Part shown: positions 1 to 5,723 of the stretch, piece by piece
Numbering within the stretch: the stretch's first letter is position 1
Layout of the letters: each line of letters starts with the position of its first letter
Source of the DNA: JAGXLC01 sp046545795
GTDB lineage: Bacteria > Bacteroidota > Bacteroidia > Bacteroidales > UBA12077
Reading direction: 5' to 3'
NCBI GenBank assembly: GCA_046545795.1
Contig: JBKGZD010000114.1
Coordinates: 1-8,303 of the forward strand
DNA length: 8,303 nucleotides
Position numbers and translations under genes: made by a program
Notes under the pieces: model-generated
What the model saw: the letters and a program-made list of their open reading frames with translations, nothing else
Database searches by the model: none
Told to the model about the DNA's origin: nothing

Positions 1-46
1 ATATTAGATTTTAAATGTTTGATAAAAGGAGTCCACTTATCTATAA

Positions 47-87
47 AAAAAAAGCAGAAAAGACTGGTTTTCTTTTCTGCTTTTTTT
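47..87 (-). terminator. Bidirectional intrinsic terminator hairpin
   Basis: The arms AAAAAAAGCAGAAAAGA (47-63) and TCTTTTCTGCTTTTTTT (71-87) are perfect 17-bp complements around a 7-nt loop (CTGGTTT). The hairpin has A-runs on one side and T-runs on the other, so it can end transcription in both directions. It lies 17 bp past the stop codon of the minus-strand HTH gene, where a terminator for that gene is expected. It could also stop transcripts entering from the left edge. Confidence 0.85.
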
Positions 88-103
88 CAGCTTTTAGGTT
101 TTC

Positions 104-367
104 TCAATTTTGCTGGCCTTCATTCTTTTCTTCTTCAACAATTTTAAGGGCCATATTGAGTATAGTAGGGTCATCGATATTGACAGCTCCGCCATCCGGT
201 CCTGGTCCGAAATGTATCCCAACACTCTCTCCACGATGGTAGTTAGCACCACCAAAATAATTTCTTACAGTGTCTTCCTTGAGGTTCAATCTTTCGGCAA
301 TTTTCTTTATCCCTCCATGCGGGAGGCTGTCTTTGATTTTTCGTAACTCATTGAATGTTATTGTCAT
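104..367 (-). CDS. Small HTH DNA-binding protein (Bacteroidota type)
   Basis: This 87-residue protein is probably a cytoplasmic DNA-binding protein. Residues about 17-40 (GGIKKIAERLNLKEDTVRNYFGG, split here as GGIKKIAERLNL and KEDTVRNYFGG) have the pattern of a helix-turn-helix: a helix with KIAERL, a turn at NLKED, and a recognition helix TVRNYF. A glycine-rich segment GPGPDGG follows at residues 54-60, then a short acidic, hydrophilic C-terminus. I recall similar short proteins with the order ELRKIKDSLP, HTH, GPGPDGG from Bacteroidota, where they are annotated only as DNA-binding proteins, so target and role are unknown. The ATG at 367 is the only sensible start. The gene is followed by a strong terminator at 47-87 and lies 108 bp downstream of the RRM gene on the same strand, so the two may be co-transcribed. 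The DNA-binding call is fairly secure; anything beyond that is not. Confidence 0.85.
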   Translation of the reverse strand: MTITFNELRKIKDSLPHGGIKKIAERLNLKEDTVRNYFGGANYHRGESVGIHFGPGPDGGAVNIDDPTILNMALKIVEEEKNEGQQN

Positions 368-396
368 ATAGCATCAGTTTTGGTTGCTTAATCATA

Positions 397-428
397 TAAA
401 ATTAATAATTTTTTAGTACACTTTGAAA
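397..428 (-). promoter_or_regulatory. Weak candidate promoter for the small HTH gene
   Basis: Read on the minus strand, TTTC (428-425) is followed after 20 nt by TAATTTTA (404-397). This resembles the Bacteroidota TTTG / TAnnTTTG promoter with one mismatch in each element. It would place the transcript start roughly 20 nt upstream of the ATG at 367. The sequence is AT-rich, so a chance match is quite possible. Confidence 0.3.
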
Positions 429-453
429 ATTTTTTTTGTTTTTTTAAAGTGTA
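417..453. repeat. Perfect 8-bp inverted repeat in intergenic DNA
   Basis: TACACTTT (417-424) and AAAGTGTA (446-453) are perfect complements around a 21-nt, almost pure A/T loop. It lies between the RRM gene and the small HTH gene. It could be a binding site or a weak RNA hairpin. It lacks a GC-rich stem followed by a U-run, so it is not a convincing terminator. Confidence 0.5.
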
Positions 454-460
454 TTTTAAC

Positions 461-477
461 AACCTGTTGACCAGGTT
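461..477 (-). terminator. Short hairpin over the RRM gene stop codon
   Basis: AACCTG (461-466) and CAGGTT (472-477) pair around a 5-nt loop, and the stem overlaps the stop codon (476-478) of the minus-strand RRM gene. The next bases on that strand are A/T-rich but contain no clean U-run. It may be a weak terminator or a 3'-end-protecting hairpin, and read-through into the HTH gene is plausible. Confidence 0.35.
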
Positions 478-739
478 AGTATTTGCGATATCTCGGATTT
501 TTGGGGCGTGCAATATTTACTTTTAATCTTTGTCCATTTATTTCCATTCCATTGGCTTTTTCCAGGGCTTTTTTTCCGTCTTCTTTATTCTCCATTTCGA
601 CAAAGCCGTATCCCTTACTGGTTCCTGTATCTTTGTCTGTAATGAGTTTGACTGATTTTACCTGTCCAAATTTTTCAAAAATTTTTTTTAATTCTGATTC
701 ATTGACCATGTCGCTGATGTTTCCTACATATAAATTCAT
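476..739 (-). CDS. Single-RRM RNA-binding protein
   Basis: This 87-residue protein is essentially one RNA recognition motif domain. The RNP2 strand LYVGNI is at residues 3-8 and the RNP1 strand KGYGFVEM at 42-49, with RNA-stacking aromatics at Y4, Y44 and F46. The order beta-alpha-beta-beta-alpha-beta is complete (SELKKIFEKFG helix, VKSVKLI strand, KKALEKANG helix, RLKVNIARP strand). A short basic tail (residues 78-87, containing RPKNPRYRKY) is typical of these bacterial proteins. Stand-alone RRM proteins occur in Cyanobacteria and Bacteroidota; in Bacteroides the Rbp family is known as a group of post-transcriptional regulators. The specific RNA targets here cannot be read from sequence. The gene is divergent from the TetR-led operon. 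Family assignment is very secure. Confidence 0.95.
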   Translation of the reverse strand: MNLYVGNISDMVNESELKKIFEKFGQVKSVKLITDKDTGTSKGYGFVEMENKEDGKKALEKANGMEINGQRLKVNIARPKNPRYRKY

Positions 740-803
740 ACTGATAATGTTTGGATGTGAATATTTTGCTTGAATTGTTTCTTAAAAAGACATGAATTTA
801 TTT

Positions 804-811
804 CAAAGATA
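804..811 (-). promoter_or_regulatory. Candidate -7 element for the RRM gene
   Basis: On the minus strand TATCTTTG (811-804) is a perfect match to the Bacteroidota -7 consensus TAnnTTTG. No TTTG is seen at the expected -33 spacing (the bases there are AT-rich), so only the -7 part is supported. It would give the RRM mRNA a leader of roughly 55-60 nt. Confidence 0.45.
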
Positions 812-866
812 TGAAGAATATGCTTTCATCATATTATTAAATGAAATAAAATTTTTCATTCAATTT

Positions 867-897
867 TTTGAAAAATATCAAAAAACTTTTATTTTTG
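867..897 (+). promoter_or_regulatory. Promoter of the TetR-led operon (-33/-7)
   Basis: TTTG at 867-870 and TATTTTTG at 890-897 match the Bacteroidota primary-sigma consensus TTTG / TAnnTTTG exactly, with a 19-bp spacer, which is within the usual range. Transcription would begin a few bases downstream, inside the inverted repeat at 895-910, leaving a leader of about 25 nt before the ATG at 929. Confidence 0.75.
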
Positions 898-910
898 AAC
901 GACCGTTCAA
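895..910. promoter_or_regulatory. Likely TetR operator, perfect 16-bp inverted repeat
   Basis: TTGAACG (895-901), AC, CGTTCAA (904-910) is a perfect 7-bp inverted repeat with a 2-bp spacer. Its size and symmetry suit a TetR-family dimer. It overlaps the last three bases of the -7 element and covers the expected transcription start, so bound repressor would block initiation. It is only 19 bp upstream of the TetR gene, which argues for autoregulation. Binding itself is inference. Confidence 0.8.
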
Positions 911-928
911 CCAAAAAATATAAGATTG

Positions 929-1510
929 ATGTCACCACGAACAGAAGAGCAATTTAAAGCCATAAGAGAGGAAAAGAAACAAAAAATCAGGGTAGTAGCT
1001 CTTGAATTATTTTCTGAACAGGGATATTATGGTACTTCTATTAGCAAAATAGCCAAAAGAGCTAATATATCCAAGGGACTGATCTATAATTATTTTTCCG
1101 GGAAAGAAGAAATTGTGAGAGACATTATTGACAATGGGATTCACAAAATGCTTGACGATCTGGATTTAAATAAAGATGGTGTACTTGAAACAGAGGAAAT
1201 TGAACAGTATATTCATAAAATATTTGCCATTTTAAAGGAAAATCCTAAATTTTGGAAGCTATATTTCAGTATATCCCTGCAACCTCATATTTTTGATCTG
1301 GTGAAAGAGAAAGTTGATGAACTTACCCAGTATGTTTTTGCATTATTCACTGACTATTTTGAGAGAAAAGGGGTAAATGAACCTGGAACGGAAGCTATGT
1401 TGTTTGCAGCATTACTTGATGGTATTGGATTTCACTTTATAATGGCGCCTGAAGAATACCCTGTGGAGAAAATTAAAGATATATTAATAAAACGCTATGT
1501 TAAATCGTAA
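929..1510 (+). CDS. TetR/AcrR-family transcriptional regulator with EF-hand-like loop
   Basis: This 193-residue protein is a one-component repressor of TetR type. The N-terminal DNA-binding domain spans about residues 12-60, with the helix-turn-helix at 36-56 (SISKIAKRANISKGLIYNYF) and the typical GYYGTS lead-in. The rest is the helical ligand-binding and dimerisation domain. I start at the ATG at 929, giving MSPRTEEQ; a TTG lies one codon upstream at 926 but ATG is preferred. No Shine-Dalgarno sequence is seen, as usual in this phylum. Residues 79-90 (DLNKDGVLETEE) fit the 12-residue EF-hand calcium loop: D1, N3, D5, G6, L8 and E12 are all in place, and the loop sits between two helices. Such a loop is not part of the generic TetR fold. 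The operator at 895-910 suggests autorepression, and the 91-bp gap to the next gene lacks a terminator, so it probably controls the transport genes downstream. Confidence 0.93.
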   Translation: MSPRTEEQFKAIREEKKQKIRVVALELFSEQGYYGTSISKIAKRANISKGLIYNYFSGKEEIVRDIIDNGIHKMLDDLDLNKDGVLETEEIEQYIHKIFAILKENPKFWKLYFSISLQPHIFDLVKEKVDELTQYVFALFTDYFERKGVNEPGTEAMLFAALLDGIGFHFIMAPEEYPVEKIKDILIKRYVKS

Positions 1511-1601
1511 TAAGATTAGAATAAAAGTTGTTATTGTGAATTTTTGTTACAAAATGATTGGTAATGATTAGGTTCAATTTTCGACAAATAATATAAAATC
1601 G

Positions 1602-2378
1602 ATGATGATGAAAAAAATTGCTATTTTAAGTTTACCAATACTGTTGATTTTAGTTATGAATCCAGGAAAAGTTCCTGCACAGGAGTTATCATCCCGGGAA
1701 ATTATGGAAAAAGCAGAAGACCAGTGGCAGGGAGAAAAATCAAGTATAAGTCGAATGACTATGAAAATAATCAGACCTTCCTGGGAGCGTACCATTAAGA
1801 TGAAAAGCTGGATTAAAGGAAGAAATTATGCACTTACTTTAATTACTTCACCAGCAAATGAAAGAGGGCAAACCTTCCTTAAGAGGGAAAATGATATGTG
1901 GCACTGGATGCCATCAATAGACAGATTAATTAAACTTCCACCATCAATGATGTCTGAAGGCTGGATGGGATCAGACTATACGAATGATGATATTCTGAAA
2001 GAATCTTCAATTGTTGTGGATTACAACCATAAAGTGATTGGAGAGGAGAAAGTTAATGGAACTAACTGTTACCAAATCGAGCTTATACCAAAAGAAGATG
2101 CTGCTGTAGTGTGGGGTAAGGTTCTTAAATGGATATCAAAGGAACATTTTTTACAGATGAAATCTGAATATTACGATGAAGACGGAGAGCTTGTACGAAC
2201 CGAAATAGCGGAGGAAACTAAAAAAATGGATGACAGGTATGTGCCAACCTATGTTGAAATTCTCCCTGCGGATGAGGATGATAAAAAGACAGTTTTAATC
2301 CTGGAAGATATTCAATTTAACAGGGATATCCCGGATGATTTTTTCTCACAGCAAAATATGAAAAGGTTAAGACCATAA
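1602..2378 (+). CDS. Exported LolA-like outer-membrane lipoprotein-sorting protein
   Basis: This 258-residue protein is a soluble periplasmic carrier candidate. A Sec signal peptide has basic residues K4-K5, a hydrophobic core at about 6-19, and a likely signal-peptidase I site VPA|Q after residue 26. No lipobox cysteine is present. The mature part resembles the LolA-like family usually annotated as outer membrane lipoprotein-sorting protein (PF17131-like). It has repeated beta-strands, the block MWHWMPSIDRLIKLPPSM (residues 99-116), then WMGSDYTNDDIL (121-132), which I recognise as family signatures. LolA/LppX folds hold an acyl chain in a hydrophobic cleft, so the ligand is probably a lipid or lipoprotein. 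Three in-frame ATGs occur at 1602, 1605 and 1608; the third, giving MKKIAIL, may be the real start. It sits directly before two LolC/E-like permeases and an ATPase, which supports a carrier role. The exact substrate is unknown. Confidence 0.88.
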   Translation: MMMKKIAILSLPILLILVMNPGKVPAQELSSREIMEKAEDQWQGEKSSISRMTMKIIRPSWERTIKMKSWIKGRNYALTLITSPANERGQTFLKRENDMWHWMPSIDRLIKLPPSMMSEGWMGSDYTNDDILKESSIVVDYNHKVIGEEKVNGTNCYQIELIPKEDAAVVWGKVLKWISKEHFLQMKSEYYDEDGELVRTEIAEETKKMDDRYVPTYVEILPADEDDKKTVLILEDIQFNRDIPDDFFSQQNMKRLRP

Positions 2379-2430
2379 CTGAATAAAAAAATAATAGTTA
2401 GCAAGGAGAAATTAGAGTAAAACTCATATA

Positions 2431-3654
2431 ATGACGGAATATTTAAAATTAGCATGGAGGAACATTTGGCGTAATAAACGCCGGACACTTATTACAACGG
2501 CATCAGTTTTTTTTGCTATATTCTTTGCCTTGATAATGAGGGCTTTTCAGCTTGGTAGCTATAGCAATATGATTGATAATGCAGTACAACTTTATTCAGG
2601 CCATATTCAGATTCATGCCAAAGGTTTTAAAGACAACCAAAGTATAAACAACTCTTTTGTATATGATCAAGACCTTTTTAATACCTTAAATGATCATGAT
2701 TTGATTAAGGAAGTAATTCCCAGGCTTGAATCATTTGCTTTGGCTTCTTCAGGGAACAAAACAAAAGGTGTGCTTCTGATGGGTGTTGACCCCGTGAAAC
2801 AAGATGAAATGTCTAAATTGTCTGAAAAGATTGTAAAGGGTGGATATCTGAGTGGAGGAGAGAATAGTTTACTACTATCACAAACACTTTCAGAATTCCT
2901 TAAGGTATCTGTAAATGACACGATTGTACTGCTCAGCCAGGGATATCACGGAGCTACGGCAGCAGGTAAATACCAGGTAAAAGGGATTGTCAAGATTCCC
3001 AAACCCGACCTGGATAACAAAATGGTATATTTACCATTACATACAGCACAACAGATGTATCTGGCCAATGACAGGTTGACAACTGTATCTGTTAATATTC
3101 ATGATTCTGATGAACTTCAATATATGGTGGATGAATTAAATAGATTATTGCCTTCTGAAAAATATGAGGTTCAGTCATGGAAAGAATTAATGCCGGAACT
3201 CGTCCAGCAAATTGAGTCAGATAATGCCAGTGGCTGGATATTATTGGCTATTCTATACATTATAATTGCTTTTGGCGTTTTTGGAACGGTAATGATGATG
3301 GTGGTGGAGAGAAAAAAAGAGTTCGGTATAATGGTGGCAGTCGGAATGAAAAGGATTAAGCTTGCCGTTATAGTTGCCATGGAAATGGTTATGATTGGGA
3401 TGTTAGGTTTGTTGAGTGGGATTGCAGGAAGCATACCCATCATTTTATATTTTTATCATAATCCAATCAGGTTATCAGGAGAATTGGCTGAAACAATAGA
3501 AGTCTATGGTATTGAAGCAATATTGCCACTTGCCTGGCAAGCTGATTATTTTGTGAATCAGTTTTTAATTGTAGCATTAATTGTAGTTGTTGCTGTGATC
3601 TATCCGGTTTATAGTATTACTAAATTGAAGCCGGTAGAAGCTATGCGTGATTAA
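2431..3654 (+). CDS. ABC transporter permease, FtsX/LolC-E/MacB type (first subunit)
   Basis: This 407-residue inner-membrane subunit has the type VII ABC (MacB/LolCDE) layout. A cytoplasmic N-terminal amphipathic segment (LAWRNIWRNKRRTL, 7-20) leads into TM1 (about 20-40). A large periplasmic domain (about 41-267) follows, then TM2 (268-292), TM3 (310-340) and TM4 (375-396). The cytoplasmic segment ERKKEFGIMVAVGMKR (293-308) is the coupling helix that contacts the ATPase. The C-terminus VYSITKLKPVEAMRD is typical of the family. It has no fused nucleotide-binding domain, so it needs the separate ATPase encoded at 5046. These machines use ATP to drive periplasmic domain movements that extract lipids or lipoproteins or push periplasmic substrates, not classical channel transport. 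It pairs with the paralogous permease 29 bp downstream, as LolC does with LolE. Confidence 0.92.
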   Translation: MTEYLKLAWRNIWRNKRRTLITTASVFFAIFFALIMRAFQLGSYSNMIDNAVQLYSGHIQIHAKGFKDNQSINNSFVYDQDLFNTLNDHDLIKEVIPRLESFALASSGNKTKGVLLMGVDPVKQDEMSKLSEKIVKGGYLSGGENSLLLSQTLSEFLKVSVNDTIVLLSQGYHGATAAGKYQVKGIVKIPKPDLDNKMVYLPLHTAQQMYLANDRLTTVSVNIHDSDELQYMVDELNRLLPSEKYEVQSWKELMPELVQQIESDNASGWILLAILYIIIAFGVFGTVMMMVVERKKEFGIMVAVGMKRIKLAVIVAMEMVMIGMLGLLSGIAGSIPIILYFYHNPIRLSGELAETIEVYGIEAILPLAWQADYFVNQFLIVALIVVVAVIYPVYSITKLKPVEAMRD

Positions 3655-3683
3655 TTTTTTTAAAAGAATTTAAAAAGAATATT

Positions 3684-4979
3684 ATGATATTATCAATCGC
3701 ATGGAAAAATATATGGAGAAATCGTTTGAGAAGCTTAATTGTGATTATTGCAGTGTGCATAGGAATGATTGGCGGGATTTTTTCTTCTGCTATTTTCAAG
3801 GGTATGTCGGAAAGCAGGGTAGAGGAGGCAATTAAGTATGAAGTATCTCATGTTCAAATACACCATCCTGAATTTTTGAAAAACCAGGAACTTTCGTATA
3901 CGATCCCCGGAGCTGATTCAATTTCCCGGGCATTATCCCAGCTTCCTGAGGTGAAGGCTGTGAGTAATCGCATGGAAATGCCGGTTATGATCAAGTCTTC
4001 GAATACAGGAACAGGGGTTCAGTTACTTGGAATTGATACGGAACAAGAAAAGCAGGTTGCCGATATTTATAAGGCTGTATATGACAGTACTGAACTTGTT
4101 GACAGATATAATTTTTCCAATAGCGAACAGTTGGAAAAATTTCTAAATGATAGTGTTGGTCATTATTTTGAAAAAGAAACCCGCTATAACCAGATTGTGA
4201 TTGGCGAAAAGCTTGCGGAGCAATTAAAAGTGGATGTTAAATCAAGATTAGTTGTTAACCTCCAGTCTGCTGATGGTAGTTTGACAGGAGGGGTTTTTCG
4301 GGTAGGAGGAATTTACCGAATAACAAACTCGACTTTTGAAAATTCCGTTGCGTTTGTTGACAAAGATGATTTGGCTGAACTCGCCGGTCTTGAGGATGGA
4401 GCTACCAATGAAATGGCAATAAGGCTTAACCGGGGATATGACCCGGATCAGTTTGTTGAAAAGTTAAGCGCCTTGAATCCTGGGTTAAGTGTAATGTCAT
4501 GGAAGGATATTCAGCCGGATGTTGGTATGCTCACAGAATGGCTCGATGTAATGCTTTATGTGATTATGATTATCATATTGCTCGCATTGGGTTTTGGTAT
4601 TGTGAATACAATGCTTATGGTTGTAATGGAGCGTATGAAAGAGCTTGGTATGCTTATGGCAATTGGAATGAACAAAGTACGCGTTTTTTCAATGATAATG
4701 CTTGAAACGATTTTTCTCTCATTGACAGGGGGAGTTGCAGGGATGATAATAGCTGCAGGGCTTGTGAGTTACTACAATCATGCTGGTATCAACCTTGAAC
4801 TTTTCTCACAAGGCTTTGAGGCTATAGGATACAATCCGGTTCTTTACCCGGCTATAGGTGTTGGATTTTATTTTACAATTACGTTAATGATTATTTTAAC
4901 TGCGATAATTGCTTCGGTATATCCGGCACTTAAAGCGCTCAGACTAAGGCCTGCTGAAGCTCTAAGAATTGATTTATAA
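3684..4979 (+). CDS. ABC transporter permease, FtsX/LolC-E/MacB type (second subunit)
   Basis: This 431-residue paralogue of the preceding permease shares the N-terminal pattern AWKNIWRNRLRSL (residues 6-18). TM1 is about 18-38, a periplasmic domain spans about 39-286, then TM2 (287-313), coupling helix ERMKELGMLMAIGMNK (316-331), TM3 (334-362) and TM4 (389-414). It ends RPAEALRIDL. By eye the two permeases align through the periplasmic domain (SHVQIHHPEFLKNQ versus GHIQIHAKGFKDNQ; LLGIDTE versus LMGVDPV). This one carries about 20-30 extra, mostly polar residues near 137-168 with no counterpart in the first subunit. That asymmetry suggests a heterodimer with specialised halves, as in LolCE, where one subunit docks the periplasmic carrier. 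The gene follows its partner by 29 bp and precedes the ATPase by 66 bp. No Shine-Dalgarno sequence is visible. Confidence 0.92.
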   Translation: MILSIAWKNIWRNRLRSLIVIIAVCIGMIGGIFSSAIFKGMSESRVEEAIKYEVSHVQIHHPEFLKNQELSYTIPGADSISRALSQLPEVKAVSNRMEMPVMIKSSNTGTGVQLLGIDTEQEKQVADIYKAVYDSTELVDRYNFSNSEQLEKFLNDSVGHYFEKETRYNQIVIGEKLAEQLKVDVKSRLVVNLQSADGSLTGGVFRVGGIYRITNSTFENSVAFVDKDDLAELAGLEDGATNEMAIRLNRGYDPDQFVEKLSALNPGLSVMSWKDIQPDVGMLTEWLDVMLYVIMIIILLALGFGIVNTMLMVVMERMKELGMLMAIGMNKVRVFSMIMLETIFLSLTGGVAGMIIAAGLVSYYNHAGINLELFSQGFEAIGYNPVLYPAIGVGFYFTITLMIILTAIIASVYPALKALRLRPAEALRIDL

Positions 4980-5045
4980 CACAAATGCATTTTGCTGAAA
5001 GAGATCAAACAATACAAAAATATCTAACATTATAAACATATTATT

Positions 5046-5723
5046 ATGAAAATCCTGGATATCAATAATGTACATAAAATTTATTCTGAGACAGAAGTAG
5101 AGGTTCATGCTGTTAACGGGATTAATCTGGAATTTCAAAAAGGTGAATTTGCCGCCATTGTTGGTCCTTCAGGCAGTGGAAAAACAACTTTGCTGAATAT
5201 GATAGGTGGTTTGGATCAACCAACGTCAGGAGAAATTATAATAAATCATACAAATATAAAGGACCTCAAGCCTTCACAATTGATTGATTTTCGACTGTAT
5301 AATATTGGGTTTGTTTTTCAGGCCTATAATCTTATTCCTGTACTTACTGCACAGGAAAATGTTGAGTTTATAATGCATTTACAGGGGAAATCAAAAAAGG
5401 AGAGAGAGGAAAGAGCCAAAGAACTTTTAAATGCGGTAGGATTGGGGGACAGATTAAACTCGCGACCCAGTAAATTATCGGGAGGCCAGCAACAAAGAGT
5501 GGCGGTGGCAAGGGCTTTGGCTTCAAAACCAAAATTTGTCCTGGCTGATGAGCCGACTGCAAATCTTGATTCAAAATCCACGGAGAATTTACTTGATATT
5601 ATGGATAATTTGAATAGAGAAGAACAAATAACATTTATTTTCTCAACACATGACTCGCGAGTGGTGAAAAAAGCAAGAAGGGTAGTCACTATTGAAGATG
5701 GAAAAGTGAAAACTGATGAATAA
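5046..5723 (+). CDS. ABC transporter ATP-binding protein, LolD/MacB type
   Basis: This 225-residue cytoplasmic ATPase powers the two adjacent permeases. All catalytic motifs are intact: Walker A GPSGSGKTT (40-48), Q-loop Q92 in VFQAYNLIP, signature LSGGQQQR (144-151), Walker B FVLADE (164-169) with catalytic E169, the D-loop NLDS, and H-loop H202 in STHD. The length, the VFQAYNLIP block and the LSGGQQQRVAVARAL signature place it in the LolD/MacB/FtsE group that partners FtsX-like permeases. Gene symbol lolD is avoided because the outer-membrane partners differ from the classical Lol pathway. Its last 8 bp overlap the start of the outer-membrane barrel gene, which suggests translational coupling between ATPase and barrel. 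Function as an ABC ATPase is essentially certain; the transported substrate is not. Confidence 0.97.
   Translation: MKILDINNVHKIYSETEVEVHAVNGINLEFQKGEFAAIVGPSGSGKTTLLNMIGGLDQPTSGEIIINHTNIKDLKPSQLIDFRLYNIGFVFQAYNLIPVLTAQENVEFIMHLQGKSKKEREERAKELLNAVGLGDRLNSRPSKLSGGQQQRVAVARALASKPKFVLADEPTANLDSKSTENLLDIMDNLNREEQITFIFSTHDSRVVKKARRVVTIEDGKVKTDE

Noticed and set aside
110..773. Plus-strand open frames opposite the small HTH and RRM genes (110-346, 483-773).
   Set aside because: They are mirror frames of clearly conserved minus-strand proteins and show no domain, promoter or ribosome site of their own.
4499..4705. A 68-codon alternative frame inside the second permease.
   Set aside because: Its composition is odd (many Tyr, Trp, Cys) and it lies wholly within the strongly supported permease frame.
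4983..4992. Palindrome AAATGCATTT between the second permease and the ATPase gene.
   Set aside because: A 10-bp AT-rich palindrome is common by chance, has no loop or U-run, and does not overlap a credible promoter.
2431..5723. Interpretation as a MacAB-TolC antibiotic or peptide efflux pump.
   Set aside because: There is no membrane-fusion adaptor or TolC-like gene, the permeases are separate from the ATPase, and a LolA-like carrier is present. A trans-acting adaptor elsewhere in the genome cannot be excluded.
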